A stretch of 64,000 nucleotides of DNA from Azospirillum formosense. GTDB lineage: Bacteria; Pseudomonadota; Alphaproteobacteria; Azospirillales; Azospirillaceae. The first letter of the stretch is position 1. The number at the start of each line of letters is the position of its first letter. The notes beneath the pieces are model-generated. The model had not been told where the DNA came from. It did no database searches and saw nothing but the letters and a program-made list of their open reading frames with translations. The position numbers and the translations under genes were made by a program. This document shows, one piece after another, positions 1 through 12,217 of the stretch. The stretch is from NCBI RefSeq assembly GCF_040500525.1, contig NZ_CP159402.1, positions 806,001 through 870,000 on the forward strand, read 5' to 3'.

Positions 1-97
1 GGGTTTCCGCGGCGCCCGCCATCTGCACGATGCTGGCCTTCAGCCGCTTCATGGCGTCTTCGAACGCGGTGACGATGTGCGGGGCGGGGTGCTTCAT
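1..97 (-). CDS. PhoU-like protein, N-terminal fragment
   Basis: The first 32 codons of a minus-strand gene run off the left edge. The peptide opens MKHPAPHIVTAFEDAMKRLK and continues with an amphipathic helix ending in MAGAAE. That pattern (HIV-x-x-F/Y-[DE]3-LKRL, then a helix ending in G-x-AE) resembles the start of PhoU, the helical phosphate-signalling regulator. Only the first helix is visible, so the call rests on little sequence. An unrelated helical protein is possible. The gene is divergent from the yqhA-like gene. Confidence 0.4.
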   Translation of the reverse strand, partial: MKHPAPHIVTAFEDAMKRLKASIVQMAGAAET

Positions 98-280
98 GGG
101 GCTGGCCTTATCGGTGCGGCGGACGGCCGGGAACGTTACCGTTTCGCAGCCTCGCAGGCCAGTGCTCTTGCCACGGGGCGACACGGCGGGGGCGGCATGG
201 GAAAGGTTGATTTCGCATGTGCGAAATGGCAAGAGTCCGGCCTTCCTACCCCTTATGACCAAGCGCGGACGCCGACCGTC

Positions 281-823
281 ATGATCGAACGCCGTTTCGA
301 ACAGATCATCTTTGCCAGCCGCTGGCTGCTCGCCCCCTTCTATCTGGGGCTCGTCGTGTCGCTGGTGCTCCTGCTGGCGAAGTTCACCCAGGAGATCTTC
401 CACATCGTCCCGCACGTGCTGGAGATGCAGGAAAAGGATGTGCTGCTGGCCGTGCTCACGCTGATCGACCTGTCGCTGGCCGGCAACCTTCTGCTGATGG
501 TGATCTTTTCGGGATACGAGAACTTCGTGTCCAAGATCGACGTGGCCGACCACAAGGACCGTCCGGACTGGATGGGCAAGGTCGACTTCGGCGGGCTGAA
601 GCTGAAACTCATCGCCTCCATCGTGGCGATCTCGGGCATCCACCTGCTGAAAAGCTTCATGAGCATCGACACCACCAGCAAGGAGAACCTGATGTGGATG
701 GTCATCGTCCACATGACCTTCGTGGTGTCGGGCGTGCTGCTGGCCCTGATGGACCGCCTGGAAGGGAGCCATCACGGAGCGCACGGAAAGGCTGCGGCCG
801 CGACGACATCCGGCCATCCTTGA
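281..823 (+). CDS. YqhA/UPF0114 family inner-membrane protein
   Basis: A 180-residue membrane protein. The opening ERRFEQIIFASRWLLAPFYL, followed by hydrophobic segments near residues 17-40, 55-75 and 110-130, is typical of the UPF0114 (YqhA) family, as is the mid-protein GYENFVSKID. The molecular function of the family is unknown. The ATG at 281 gives the full family length. A longer in-frame reading starting at 77 adds non-homologous, low-quality sequence and was rejected. The C-terminus is a histidine- and alanine-rich tail. The gene stands alone, divergent from the partial PhoU-like gene. Confidence 0.85.
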   Translation: MIERRFEQIIFASRWLLAPFYLGLVVSLVLLLAKFTQEIFHIVPHVLEMQEKDVLLAVLTLIDLSLAGNLLLMVIFSGYENFVSKIDVADHKDRPDWMGKVDFGGLKLKLIASIVAISGIHLLKSFMSIDTTSKENLMWMVIVHMTFVVSGVLLALMDRLEGSHHGAHGKAAAATTSGHP

Positions 824-2329
<1,506 letters not shown>

Positions 2330-2419
2330 TTGGTGTATTGCTCGGTTGGGTTCCCCCGGTGGTTCGTCCATTCGCCGGCGTAGCCGGGGGCGGATCGCGT
2401 ACCTGGACGGGATGATCCT

Positions 2420-3289
2420 GTGAAGCCTCGCAATTCCGGTTCCGTCGTGCGCCTTGCGGCCCCGCTGCGGGCGCTCGCCCAGCGCTTCTCCTTCCTGCTG
2501 CTGGTGCTCGCCTCCATTGCCCTGATGATGGTGGGCCGGATCGACGCGCTGTCGGTGGACAGCGCGCGCGCCCGGGTGACCGACGCCTTCGCCCCGATCC
2601 TTGATGCGATTTCGCGCCCCGCCGCCACCGCCGCCCACGTTGTGGAGTCGGTGGTCGAGGTGCAGAACGCCTTCGAGGAGAACCAGCGGCTGAAGGCGGA
2701 GAACGCGCGGCTGCTGCAGTGGAAGCAGGCGGCGCTGCGGCTTGAGGCGGAGAACATCAGTCTCCGCTCTCTGCTGAAGGCCACGCCGGAGCCGTCCTCC
2801 TCCTTCATCACGGCGCGGGTCATCGCCGCTCCGGGCAGTTCCTTCCTGCGCACGCTGGTGGTCACCGCCGGCCGCCGCGACGGGGTGCGCAAGGGGCAGG
2901 CGGCCATCGCCGGCAGCGGGCTGGTCGGCCGGGTGGTCGAGGTCGGGGAGTGGTCGGCCCGCGTCCTCCTGCTGACCGACATCAACACGCGCATCCCCGT
3001 CGTTCTGGAGCGCTCGCGCCAGCGGGCGGTGATGGCGGGCGACAATTCCGACCAGACCCGGCTTCTCTACCTGCCGCCGGAAGCGCCGGTGCAGGTGGGC
3101 GAGCGGGTGGTCACTTCCGGTCACGGCGGGCAGCTCCCGCCGGGCCTGCCGGTGGGCGTGGTGTCCTCGGCGGGTGAACGTGGCGTCCGGGTGCAGCCGA
3201 ACGTCGATCTGTCGCGGGTGGAGCACCTGCAGCTGGTCGAGTTCACCCTGCCGGGAAGCGAGGCGGAACCGTCATCCGAGTCGAAATGA
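2420..3289 (+). CDS. mreC: Rod shape-determining protein MreC
   Basis: A 289-residue bitopic inner-membrane protein that links MreB to periplasmic PBP2. It has one membrane segment at about residues 23-41, a coiled coil at about 75-115 (EENQRLKAENARLLQW), and the beta-rich MreC domain with GSGLVGRVVEVG and VVTSGHGGQLPPGLPVGVV. The start is GTG at 2420, which gives the short cytoplasmic tail expected; no ATG lies nearby in frame. The last four bases overlap the mreD start (ATGA), implying translational coupling. Confidence 0.96.
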   Translation: MKPRNSGSVVRLAAPLRALAQRFSFLLLVLASIALMMVGRIDALSVDSARARVTDAFAPILDAISRPAATAAHVVESVVEVQNAFEENQRLKAENARLLQWKQAALRLEAENISLRSLLKATPEPSSSFITARVIAAPGSSFLRTLVVTAGRRDGVRKGQAAIAGSGLVGRVVEVGEWSARVLLLTDINTRIPVVLERSRQRAVMAGDNSDQTRLLYLPPEAPVQVGERVVTSGHGGQLPPGLPVGVVSSAGERGVRVQPNVDLSRVEHLQLVEFTLPGSEAEPSSESK

Positions 3290-3798
3290 CGCTGACCTGG
3301 TGGCAGCGGCTGGACAAGACGGGGCGGAATCTCGCCCCGTTCGCGGTGACGGTCATGCTGGCTCTGGCCGGGATGATCCCTGTGCCGCTGCCCGGCTATG
3401 CGTCGGTGGCGCCTTTCCTGACCGCCATCGCCGTCTATTATTGGGCGATCCACCGGCCCGACCTGATGGGGCCGGGCACCGCCTTCCTGATCGGTTTGCT
3501 GCAGGATCTGCTGACCGGCGGGCCGCTGGGGGTGAACGCGTTGGTGCTGGTGCTGGTCCATTGGGCGGTGTCCAGCCAGCGGCGGGTGCTGGCGTCGAGC
3601 ACCTTCGCCCTGATGTGGTTCGGCTTCGGGCTGGTCATGATGGGCGTGGCCTGCATCCAGTGGCTGGCCTTCTCGGCGCTTCAGGCGACGGTGCTGCCGT
3701 TCCGGCCGGCGCTGTTCCAGGCGCTGCTGACCATGGCCTTCTTCCCGGCGATCGCCTGGATGCTGATCCGCGTCCACCGGGCGTTCCTTCAAGGGTGA
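3286..3798 (+). CDS. mreD: Rod shape-determining protein MreD
   Basis: A 170-residue polytopic membrane protein with about five hydrophobic segments. The family feature GTAFLIGLLQDLLTGGPLGVNALVLV is split across residues about 65-90. MreD is part of the elongasome with MreC and PBP2. The ATG overlaps the mreC stop by 4 bp. Sequence similarity within MreD is generally low, so the call leans partly on position between mreC and mrdA. Confidence 0.93.
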   Translation: MTLTWWQRLDKTGRNLAPFAVTVMLALAGMIPVPLPGYASVAPFLTAIAVYYWAIHRPDLMGPGTAFLIGLLQDLLTGGPLGVNALVLVLVHWAVSSQRRVLASSTFALMWFGFGLVMMGVACIQWLAFSALQATVLPFRPALFQALLTMAFFPAIAWMLIRVHRAFLQG

Positions 3799-3845
3799 TG
3801 GCCGGGGGGAGCCGGCAGGGATGATCTGGCAGGGGATGTGAGCCT

Positions 3846-5732
3846 TTGACTGCGATGGACCGCGACACCGACCGCTACCGCCTGCTGACCCGCCGCGCCG
3901 CCGTGCTGGGCGGGCTGAAGCTCGCCGGTCTGTCCGCTCTGGTCGGGCGGCTCTATTACCTGCAGGTGGTGGAATCCGCGCGCTACACCATGCTGGCGGA
4001 GGAGAACCGCATCAGCCTTCGGCTGGTCGCCCCCTCGCGCGGCACCATCGTCGACCGCTTCGGCGTGCCGCTGGCGGTGAACCAGCAGAACTACCGCGTC
4101 GTCGTGGTGTCTGAGCGCACGCGCAACATCCAGGACACGCTGGACAAGATCTCAAAGATCGTCCCTCTGACCGACGGCGACCGCCGCCGCGTGATGCGCG
4201 AGCTGCACCGCAAGCGCCGCTTCGTGCCGGTCACCGTGCGCGAGAACCTGACCTGGGAGCAGGTCGCCACCATCGAGATGAACACGCCGGACCTGCCCGG
4301 CGTCGCCATCGAGGTCGGCGAGATCCGCCACTACCCGGAGGCGGAGGCGACCGCCCATATCCTGGGCTATGTCGGCGCCGTGTCGGAGGCCGAACTCAAC
4401 GGCGACCCCGTGCTGTCGCTGCCCGGCTTCCGCATCGGCAAGGCCGGGATGGAGAAGTACCACGAGAAGGCGCTGCGTGGCACGGCGGGCACCAGCCAGC
4501 TCGAGGTCAACGCCGTCGGGCGCGTCATCCGCGAGCTGTCGCGCGACGAGGGGCAGCCGGGCCGCGAGGTCCAGCTGACCATCGACATCGGTCTTCAGAA
4601 GTTCGTGCAGCAGCGGCTGGCGAAGGAGATCAGCGCCTCCTGTGTGGTGATGGACGTGCACACCGGCGGCATCTACGCCCTCTGCTCCCACCCCAGCTAC
4701 GACCCCAACCAGTTCACCATGGGCATCAGCGCCGAGCTGTGGGAGGAGCTGCTGTCCAACCAGGCGACCCCGCTGAACAACAAGGCGGTGGCCGGGCAGT
4801 ACCCGCCGGGCTCGACCTTCAAGCCGGTGGTGGCCCTGGCGGCTCTGGAATCCGGCTTGATCGCCCGCAACCATTCGGTGTTCTGTCCGGGCCACATGGA
4901 TCTCGGCGACCACCGCTTCCACTGCTGGAAGAGGGGCGGGCACGGCACGGTGGACGTGGTCGGCGCGCTGCGCCATTCCTGCGACGTGTGGTTCTACGAC
5001 GTGTCGCGGCGCATCGGCATCGACCGCATCGCCGAGATGGCCAACCGCTTCGACATGGGGCAGCTAACCGGCCTGGACCTGCCGCACGAGCGGCCGGGCC
5101 TGATTCCCTCCATCGACTGGAAGAAGGGGGCGCTCGGCAAGCCCTGGGCGCAGGGCGAGACGCTGATCGCGGCGATCGGGCAGGGCTATGTGCTGGCCAC
5201 GCCGATGCAGCTCGTCGCCATGACCGCGCGGCTGGCCAACGGCGGCTTCGCGGTGAAGCCCCACCTGACCAAACAGATCAAGGCGCTGTCGGCCGAGCAG
5301 ACGACCTGGCCGCCGATCGGGGTGAAGAAGGAGAACCTCGACCTCGTCCTGCGCGGCCTCTACGAGGTGACCAACGCGCCGAACGGTTCCGCCTACAAGT
5401 CGCGCATCACCGAACCCGGCTACGAGATGGCCGGCAAGACCGGCTCCGCCCAGGTCCGCCGCATCACCATGGCGGAGCGCAGCACCGGCGTGAAGAAGAA
5501 CGAGGACCTGCCCTGGCGGGAGCGCGACCACGCGCTGTTCATCTCCTACGCGCCGGTCAGTTCCCCGCGCTACGCCTGCGCGGTGTTCGTGGAGCATGGC
5601 GGCGGCGGCTCCACCGCGGCGGCGCCCATCGCGCGCGACATTCTTCTGGAATGCCAGAAGCGCGATCCGGGCCGCTCCGCCGTGGCGGAGAGCGCACCGC
5701 CGCCCCCGCCGCCGGAGGGCACCCGGGGCTGA
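3846..5732 (+). CDS. mrdA: Penicillin-binding protein 2 (elongation transpeptidase)
   Basis: Class B PBP of 628 residues that cross-links peptidoglycan during elongation. It has a membrane anchor at about residues 20-40, the dimerisation/pedestal domain from about 60, and the transpeptidase domain. Active-site motifs are PPGSTFKP (Ser near 323, SxxK), SCD (second motif) and GKTGSAQ (Lys near 531). TTG 3846 sits 9 nt after AGGGGA; ATG at 3855 is an equally plausible start two residues in. The stop codon lies inside a palindromic repeat (5728-5845). The usual partner rodA/mrdB is not downstream. Confidence 0.95.
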   Translation: MTAMDRDTDRYRLLTRRAAVLGGLKLAGLSALVGRLYYLQVVESARYTMLAEENRISLRLVAPSRGTIVDRFGVPLAVNQQNYRVVVVSERTRNIQDTLDKISKIVPLTDGDRRRVMRELHRKRRFVPVTVRENLTWEQVATIEMNTPDLPGVAIEVGEIRHYPEAEATAHILGYVGAVSEAELNGDPVLSLPGFRIGKAGMEKYHEKALRGTAGTSQLEVNAVGRVIRELSRDEGQPGREVQLTIDIGLQKFVQQRLAKEISASCVVMDVHTGGIYALCSHPSYDPNQFTMGISAELWEELLSNQATPLNNKAVAGQYPPGSTFKPVVALAALESGLIARNHSVFCPGHMDLGDHRFHCWKRGGHGTVDVVGALRHSCDVWFYDVSRRIGIDRIAEMANRFDMGQLTGLDLPHERPGLIPSIDWKKGALGKPWAQGETLIAAIGQGYVLATPMQLVAMTARLANGGFAVKPHLTKQIKALSAEQTTWPPIGVKKENLDLVLRGLYEVTNAPNGSAYKSRITEPGYEMAGKTGSAQVRRITMAERSTGVKKNEDLPWRERDHALFISYAPVSSPRYACAVFVEHGGGGSTAAAPIARDILLECQKRDPGRSAVAESAPPPPPPEGTRG

Positions 5733-5845
5733 AGCGAATTTTCATTCGCTTTGGACTCCTTGGCCTTACTGGCCGGGCGGGCTTCGGCCGCATGCGCGGC
5801 CGGGACCGCCGTCGCGGTCCAAAGCGGAATGCCTTCCGCTTCAGC
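5728..5845. repeat. Palindromic repeat element with hairpin termini
   Basis: A roughly 118-bp segment whose two ends are inverted copies of each other over about 29 bp with several mismatches. Each end is itself a hairpin: AAGCGAAT/ATTCGCTT (5732-5739 with 5744-5751) and AAGCGGAA/TTCCGCTT (5822-5829 with 5834-5841). Both continue into TTTGGAC or its complement. It overlaps the mrdA stop codon and precedes the convergent chemoreceptor gene, so it may also act as a terminator. It resembles a REP- or MITE-like element, but its family is not recognised. Confidence 0.6.
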
Positions 5846-5867
5846 GGCCTTCCGAGCGTGCGCCTGT

Positions 5868-7568
5868 CTATGCCGCGCGCACCTCGGCCAGGAACTGGTC
5901 CACCTCGCGCTTCAGACCGGTCGCACGTTCGGCCAACCGGTCGGCGGCTCCCTTCACGCTGTGGGTGGCGGCGCTGGTCTCCGCCTCCGCCTGCTGGATG
6001 CCGACGACGTTGCGGGACACCTCGGCGGTGCCGCTGGCGGCCTGCTGGGCGTTGCGGCTGATCTCCCCCGTCGCGGCGCTCTGCTGCTCGACCGAGGCGG
6101 CCATTTCCGCGGTGGAGCGGTCGATGTCCTCGACCTGCGTGATGATCGCGCGCATGGCGTCCACCGTCCGGTTGGAGGCGCTCTTCACCGCGGCGATCTG
6201 GTTGCCGATCTGCTCGGTCATCGCGTGGGTCTGGTTGGCGAGGTTCTTGACTTCGCTCGCCACGACGGCGAAGCCCTTGCCGGCCTCGCCCGCGCGGGCG
6301 GCCTCGATGGTCGCGTTCAGAGCCAGAAGGTTGGTCTGGGAGGCGACGGAGTTGATGGCGGCGACGATCTGGTCCACCTGCTCGATGGCTCCGGACAGGG
6401 AATCGAGCTGGGTCTGCGCCAGATCGGCGCCCTCCGCCGCGGCCTTGGAGCGGGCGGCGGCGCGGGACACGCGCTCCGCCAGTTCATGGATCGAGGCGGA
6501 CATTTCCTCCGACGCCGCGGCGACGGTCTGCACGTTGGCGCTGGCCTCCTCCGACGCACCGGCCACGGCGCCGCACTGGGCGCTGACTTCCTCGACCGAG
6601 GCGGAGAGCTGGGAGGCGGTGGCCTGTAGCTCCGTCGCGGCACCGCCGACGTCGTTGACGATGGCTCCCACCCGCGCTTCGAACCGGCCCGCGAGGTCGA
6701 GCATCGCCGCGCGCTTCTCCGCCTGGGATTTGGCCGCAGCCTCCTTGGCCTCGCGCTCCATCGCGCGGTTGCGGATCAGGTTGGTCTTGAACACCTCCGC
6801 GGTGGCGGCGATCTCCCCGACCTCGTCCTTGCGTCCGGTGCCGTACAGCATGGTGTCCAGGTTGCCGTCGGCAAGGCCGCGCAGGCAGCCGACGATGGCC
6901 TTCACGGGCCGGACGATGCCGAACTGGGACACCGCCCAGCCGAGCAGCAGCCCCGCCAGGATGCCGATGGCGGCGGCGATGGCGAGCTGGACCGACCGGG
7001 ATTCCGCCAGGGCGGACGCATCCTGCGACAGCCGCGACGCCTTTTCGTCGGTGTAGGTGGTGTAGGCGATGGTCAGATTCTGAAGTGCCCGCGCGGCGTT
7101 CGCGCTTGCATCCACCGACGCCAGGATGTCGCGCTGATTCTGGGTTAGGTCGCTGCCGCCCTTGATTCGGCGGGCAACGGCGATCGTGTCTTCGAGCTCC
7201 TTGTAATAGAGCGCCAGAGCGCTCTCGAACGAGGACAGCACACGGCTCTGCTCCGCGTCGCTGGTTCCCTTGACCTTGGCAAGCAGCCCGCTCACGGCCT
7301 CGCGAGTCTTGCCGATGGACGGGAGAACCTGCTCCAGATCGCCGGGATTGGCGGCCAGCCGGTACTCGTCGCGGTTCAGTTCAACAACCATGCGGTTGAT
7401 GCGCGCGCCAAGCTTCATCTCTTCGCCGGCCAACTTGATTTCGTCGGTCGCGCGGCTCAGAGCGTCCAGGCCGGCGATCGACGTGGCGGTGATGCCTGCG
7501 CAGATCGCAGCCAGGAAAACGATGATGGAGAGGATCTTGGTGGAAATCTTCAGATTGCCAAGCTGCAT
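5868..7568 (-). CDS. Methyl-accepting chemotaxis protein
   Basis: A 566-residue transmembrane chemoreceptor. It has TM1 at about residues 10-32, a helical periplasmic sensor (probably a four-helix bundle) to about 200, TM2 at about 203-222, a HAMP linker, and a cytoplasmic coiled coil. The signalling tip VASQTNLLALNATIEAARAG is highly conserved. There is no C-terminal CheR/CheB-tethering pentapeptide (the end is AEVRAA). The start at 7568 gives the normal short N-terminal tail; the longer open frame upstream has no homology-like sequence. The ligand cannot be read from the sequence. Confidence 0.95.
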   Translation of the reverse strand: MQLGNLKISTKILSIIVFLAAICAGITATSIAGLDALSRATDEIKLAGEEMKLGARINRMVVELNRDEYRLAANPGDLEQVLPSIGKTREAVSGLLAKVKGTSDAEQSRVLSSFESALALYYKELEDTIAVARRIKGGSDLTQNQRDILASVDASANAARALQNLTIAYTTYTDEKASRLSQDASALAESRSVQLAIAAAIGILAGLLLGWAVSQFGIVRPVKAIVGCLRGLADGNLDTMLYGTGRKDEVGEIAATAEVFKTNLIRNRAMEREAKEAAAKSQAEKRAAMLDLAGRFEARVGAIVNDVGGAATELQATASQLSASVEEVSAQCGAVAGASEEASANVQTVAAASEEMSASIHELAERVSRAAARSKAAAEGADLAQTQLDSLSGAIEQVDQIVAAINSVASQTNLLALNATIEAARAGEAGKGFAVVASEVKNLANQTHAMTEQIGNQIAAVKSASNRTVDAMRAIITQVEDIDRSTAEMAASVEQQSAATGEISRNAQQAASGTAEVSRNVVGIQQAEAETSAATHSVKGAADRLAERATGLKREVDQFLAEVRAA

Positions 7569-7790
7569 TTGGGAATTCCGCCATGAAAGCCCGGATGGCC
7601 CGTACAGACTGGGGCCTCGCAAAGGGGCCGGTATGGAAGGGATTTTTATAAAATCCAGGGCGGCACCGCTTTGATGTCGGTCAAATAGGAAAGAAAAAGG
7701 TGGTAGCCCTCTCTTTCGCCCCATTGACGCGCCAGGAACCGTCTGCCGCTGAAGCCTGTTCCAGAGGGACGAAAAATTGGATGGACTGAC

Positions 7791-8459
7791 ATGGCCGGCG
7801 GACTGACCAATTGGCTGGTGGATGTGATGCACACGATGAATTACGTGGGCATCTTCCTGCTGCTGGTTCTGGCGCGGGTCATCCCGCCGGTTCCCGCGGA
7901 ATCGGTCATTCCATTGGCCGGCATCGCGGCGGCGCAGGGCGAGTACAATCTGCTCGGCGTCGCCTTGGCCGGCGGGCTGGGATCGCTGGCTGGGCAACTG
8001 GTCTGGTTCCTGCCCAGCCGCCTGATGGGGCGCGACCGGCTGGAGGCCTTTTTAAAGCGCTACGGGCACTGGCTGACGATCCATCCCAAGAAGGTCCGAC
8101 GAAGCACGGAGTGGTTCGGAAAGCATGGCGGGATCGCCGTCTTCCTGACCCAGCCGGTGCCGGGGGTGCGGACGCTGATCTCGATCCCGGCGGGGGCCTG
8201 CCGGATGTCGATCCCGCTCTACTGCCTCTATTCGGGGGCCGGCTCGATCCTGTGGACGCTGCTGCTCGCCTGGACCGGCTACATGCTGTCCCGCTGGCCC
8301 TTCGCGCACAGCTTGGTGGGCTACTTCACCGTGGGTCTGCTGGTGGTCCTGGTCGGCCTCTATCTGTACCGGCTGGTCAGCCATTTCCACGGCATCCGCC
8401 GCGCCCAGAAATCGTCGGGCGGCGATCCGCCGGTGGCGGGGGCCCCGCTCAGCCCTTAA
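7791..8459 (+). CDS. DedA family membrane protein
   Basis: A 222-residue polytopic inner-membrane protein. It shows the DedA/SNARE-associated pattern PPVPAESVIPLAG near residue 37, the GS-x2-G-x3-W motif (GSLAGQLVWFLPSRLMGR), then FGKHGGIAVFLTQPVPGVRTLISIPAGACRM, which carries the conserved arginine. Members act in membrane lipid homeostasis, some as undecaprenyl-phosphate flippases. It is divergent from the chemoreceptor gene with 222 bp between them and has no operon partner. Confidence 0.92.
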   Translation: MAGGLTNWLVDVMHTMNYVGIFLLLVLARVIPPVPAESVIPLAGIAAAQGEYNLLGVALAGGLGSLAGQLVWFLPSRLMGRDRLEAFLKRYGHWLTIHPKKVRRSTEWFGKHGGIAVFLTQPVPGVRTLISIPAGACRMSIPLYCLYSGAGSILWTLLLAWTGYMLSRWPFAHSLVGYFTVGLLVVLVGLYLYRLVSHFHGIRRAQKSSGGDPPVAGAPLSP

Positions 8460-8514
8460 ATTCAGTCCTTGAACTCGGCCCTTCGACCGGACTCTTAGGT
8501 CCGGCCCGCAGGGA

Positions 8515-9186
8515 TCAGCCCATGGCCCAGCCGGCCATGCCGGTGAAGGCCATGCCGAGCGCCCACAGGCCGAAGGCCGCGAGCGCCACCCCCGTGCAAT
8601 GGTTCAGCCGGGTCAGGCCGCGGTCGGAGATGCGGTGGCGCACCGCGGCGACGCCCATCGACAGGGCCAGCCACCACAGCGACGCGCCGATGAAGACACC
8701 GGCCACCAGCGTGGAAGCGTCCACCCGCCCCAGATTGCCGCCCAGCCCGAAGCCGGCGAAGATGGCGATGAAGGCCATGATGGTCGCCGGGTTGGTCAGG
8801 GTCAGCGACAGGCCGGTCATGAAGCCGCCGAGGAAGGACGGCGTGTCGGGCGCGCTGGCGGCCTCGCGCTCCTCGTCCTCGGGCTTTTGGCGGAAGGTGC
8901 GGATGGCCACCACGATCAGGAAGATGCCGCCGACGAGCTGGAAGGCGATCTCGTGCCCCTGCAGGAAGTCCAGGGCGGCGGAGACGCCGAAGGCGGCGAT
9001 GGCGCCGTAGATCGTGTCGGCCACGGCGGCGCCGAAGCCGGTGAAGAAGCCCATCAACGGCCCGTGCTGCAGCGTGCGCCGGATGCAGAGCAGGCCGATG
9101 GGACCGACGGGGGCGGCGATGGCGATTCCGAGGACGATGCCTTGCAGCAGAACCACCAGACCATGCACGCCGATCACCTCGTCCAA
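8515..9186 (-). CDS. LysE family translocator
   Basis: A 223-residue transporter with about six hydrophobic segments. The LysE/RhtB signature appears early: AIAAPVGPIGLLCIRRTLQHG and GFGAAVADTIYGAIAAFG; TNPATIMAFIAIFAGFG follows near residue 125. The family exports amino acids or related metabolites; the substrate cannot be deduced. The start is a TTG at 9186 placed 8-12 nt after GGAGG on the minus strand, or a GTG three codons later. Upstream in-frame sequence is proline/arginine-rich and unlike the family. Confidence 0.9.
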   Translation of the reverse strand: MDEVIGVHGLVVLLQGIVLGIAIAAPVGPIGLLCIRRTLQHGPLMGFFTGFGAAVADTIYGAIAAFGVSAALDFLQGHEIAFQLVGGIFLIVVAIRTFRQKPEDEEREAASAPDTPSFLGGFMTGLSLTLTNPATIMAFIAIFAGFGLGGNLGRVDASTLVAGVFIGASLWWLALSMGVAAVRHRISDRGLTRLNHCTGVALAAFGLWALGMAFTGMAGWAMG

Positions 9187-9407
9187 TCTGCGATTCCCTC
9201 CTCCGGGACCCTCCTCCGGGCAATGGCGGGCGTGATAGCGGGCCACCGCCCTCCCGTCAACCGGCGTCGCGGAGGGAGGTCCCCTGCGGGCGGTGACCTG
9301 CGGCGGAATTCCCCCCGCCATGTGCCCCCTGTCGCGGGATGGGAGGAGCGGTTATCCTGGCCGCCACGACCCGGCAAGCGGGCGCACCGGAACGGGGAAG
9401 CGGAACG

Positions 9408-10406
9408 ATGACGATGACGCGCATTCTGACCATCCTGGCCGTGTCGCTGGCAGCGGCGACCGTTCCCGCCGCGGGCCCCGCCCTGGCGGCGGACGAGTTC
9501 ATGCCGGCGGTGGTCTTCGACCAGGGCGGCAAGTTCGACAAGTCCTTCAACGAGGCGGCCTACAACGGGGCGGAGCGCTTCAAGAAGGAGACCGGGATCG
9601 TCTACCGCGAGTTCGAGGTCACCAGCGAGAGCCAGCGCGAGCAGGCGCTGCGCAACATGGCGCGGCGCGGCGCCACCGTCATCACGGCGGTCGGCTTCTC
9701 CCAGTCTGCCGCCGTGGACAAGGTGTCGCGGGAATATCCCAACACGAAATTCTGTCTGATCGACGACAAGCTGGACCTGCCCAACGTCCAATCGGTGACC
9801 TTCAAGGAGCATGAGGGCTCCTTCCTCGTCGGCATGCTGGCGGCGCTGGCCTCGCAGAGCGGGAAGGTCGGATTCGTCGGGGGCATGGACATCCCGCTGA
9901 TCCGGAACTTCCTGACCGGCTACGAGCAGGGCGTGAAGCATGTGAAGCCGGACGGCGAGATCTTCACCAACATGACCGGCACCACCCCCGCCGCCTGGAA
10001 CGACCCCACCCGCGGGGCGGAGCTGGCCAAGAGCCAGTTCGGGCGCGGCGCCGACGTTGTCTTCGCGGCGGCCGGGGCGACCGGGCTCGGCGTTCTGCAG
10101 GCCGCGGCGGACGCGGGGAAGCTGGGCGTCGGGGTGGACAGCAACCAGAACTGGATCCACCCGGGCAAGATCCTGACCTCGATGGTCAAGCGGGTGGACG
10201 TGACCGTCTACGACTGCATGAAGTCGGCCAAGGACGGCAGCTGGACGCCGGGGCACCGCGTCGTCGGGCTGAAGGAGGAGGGCGTCGGCTACGCGCTCGA
10301 CGAGAACAACCGCAAGCTGGTCACGGCGGAGATGGAGACGGCCGTCGAGGACGCCAAGCGCAAGATCATCGCGGGCGAGCTGGTGGTGACGCCGTATCAG
10401 CCGTGA
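9408..10406 (+). CDS. BMP-family ABC transporter substrate-binding protein (nucleoside uptake)
   Basis: A 332-residue periplasmic protein of the BMP/PnrA family, which binds purine or pyrimidine nucleosides. A Sec signal peptide covers about residues 1-27 (hydrophobic core LTILAVSLAAATV, cleavage after ALAA). The mature part shows VVFDQGGKFDKSFNEAAYNG near the start, then VGFVGGMDIPLIRNFLTGYEQG and GVDSNQNW, all family hallmarks. It heads the operon with an ATPase, two permeases and four nucleoside salvage enzymes. The ATG at 9408 places the signal peptide at the N-terminus. Confidence 0.94.
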   Translation: MTMTRILTILAVSLAAATVPAAGPALAADEFMPAVVFDQGGKFDKSFNEAAYNGAERFKKETGIVYREFEVTSESQREQALRNMARRGATVITAVGFSQSAAVDKVSREYPNTKFCLIDDKLDLPNVQSVTFKEHEGSFLVGMLAALASQSGKVGFVGGMDIPLIRNFLTGYEQGVKHVKPDGEIFTNMTGTTPAAWNDPTRGAELAKSQFGRGADVVFAAAGATGLGVLQAAADAGKLGVGVDSNQNWIHPGKILTSMVKRVDVTVYDCMKSAKDGSWTPGHRVVGLKEEGVGYALDENNRKLVTAEMETAVEDAKRKIIAGELVVTPYQP

Positions 10407-10432
10407 GCTGAGCTGCCGCATCGCCGAGCATT

Positions 10433-10541
10433 GCCCTCTCCCTGACCTTCCCCCGCTGGGCGGGGGAGGGAAATCGGCCCTCTCCCGCCCAGCGGGGGAG
10501 GGAAGGGGCCCGCGGCGAAGCCGTGGGAAGGGTGGGGGCAA
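10433..10541. repeat. GC-rich palindromic intergenic repeat
   Basis: Two facing arms (10449-10470 and 10479-10503) of the CCCCCGCTGGGCGGGGGAGGG type form strong stem-loops between the binding-protein gene and the ATPase gene of the nucleoside transporter. Related units occur at 24899, 30583, 36145 and 43509. It may stabilise the upstream message and so favour the binding protein, which is usually needed in excess. Confidence 0.75.
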
Positions 10542-10566
10542 GGACCTTCCAATCTTGAAAGTCACC

Positions 10567-12102
<1,536 letters not shown>

Positions 12103-12217
12103 GGTTGACTCCGAACGCTCCCGCTTGCGCTGGGCCGTGGCGCGGGGCACTTTCCTTGACGCTGGAACGTGGACGCCGTCCGGCTTGTGAGCGGAATTCA
12201 CCACGCATGGAGCCGGG

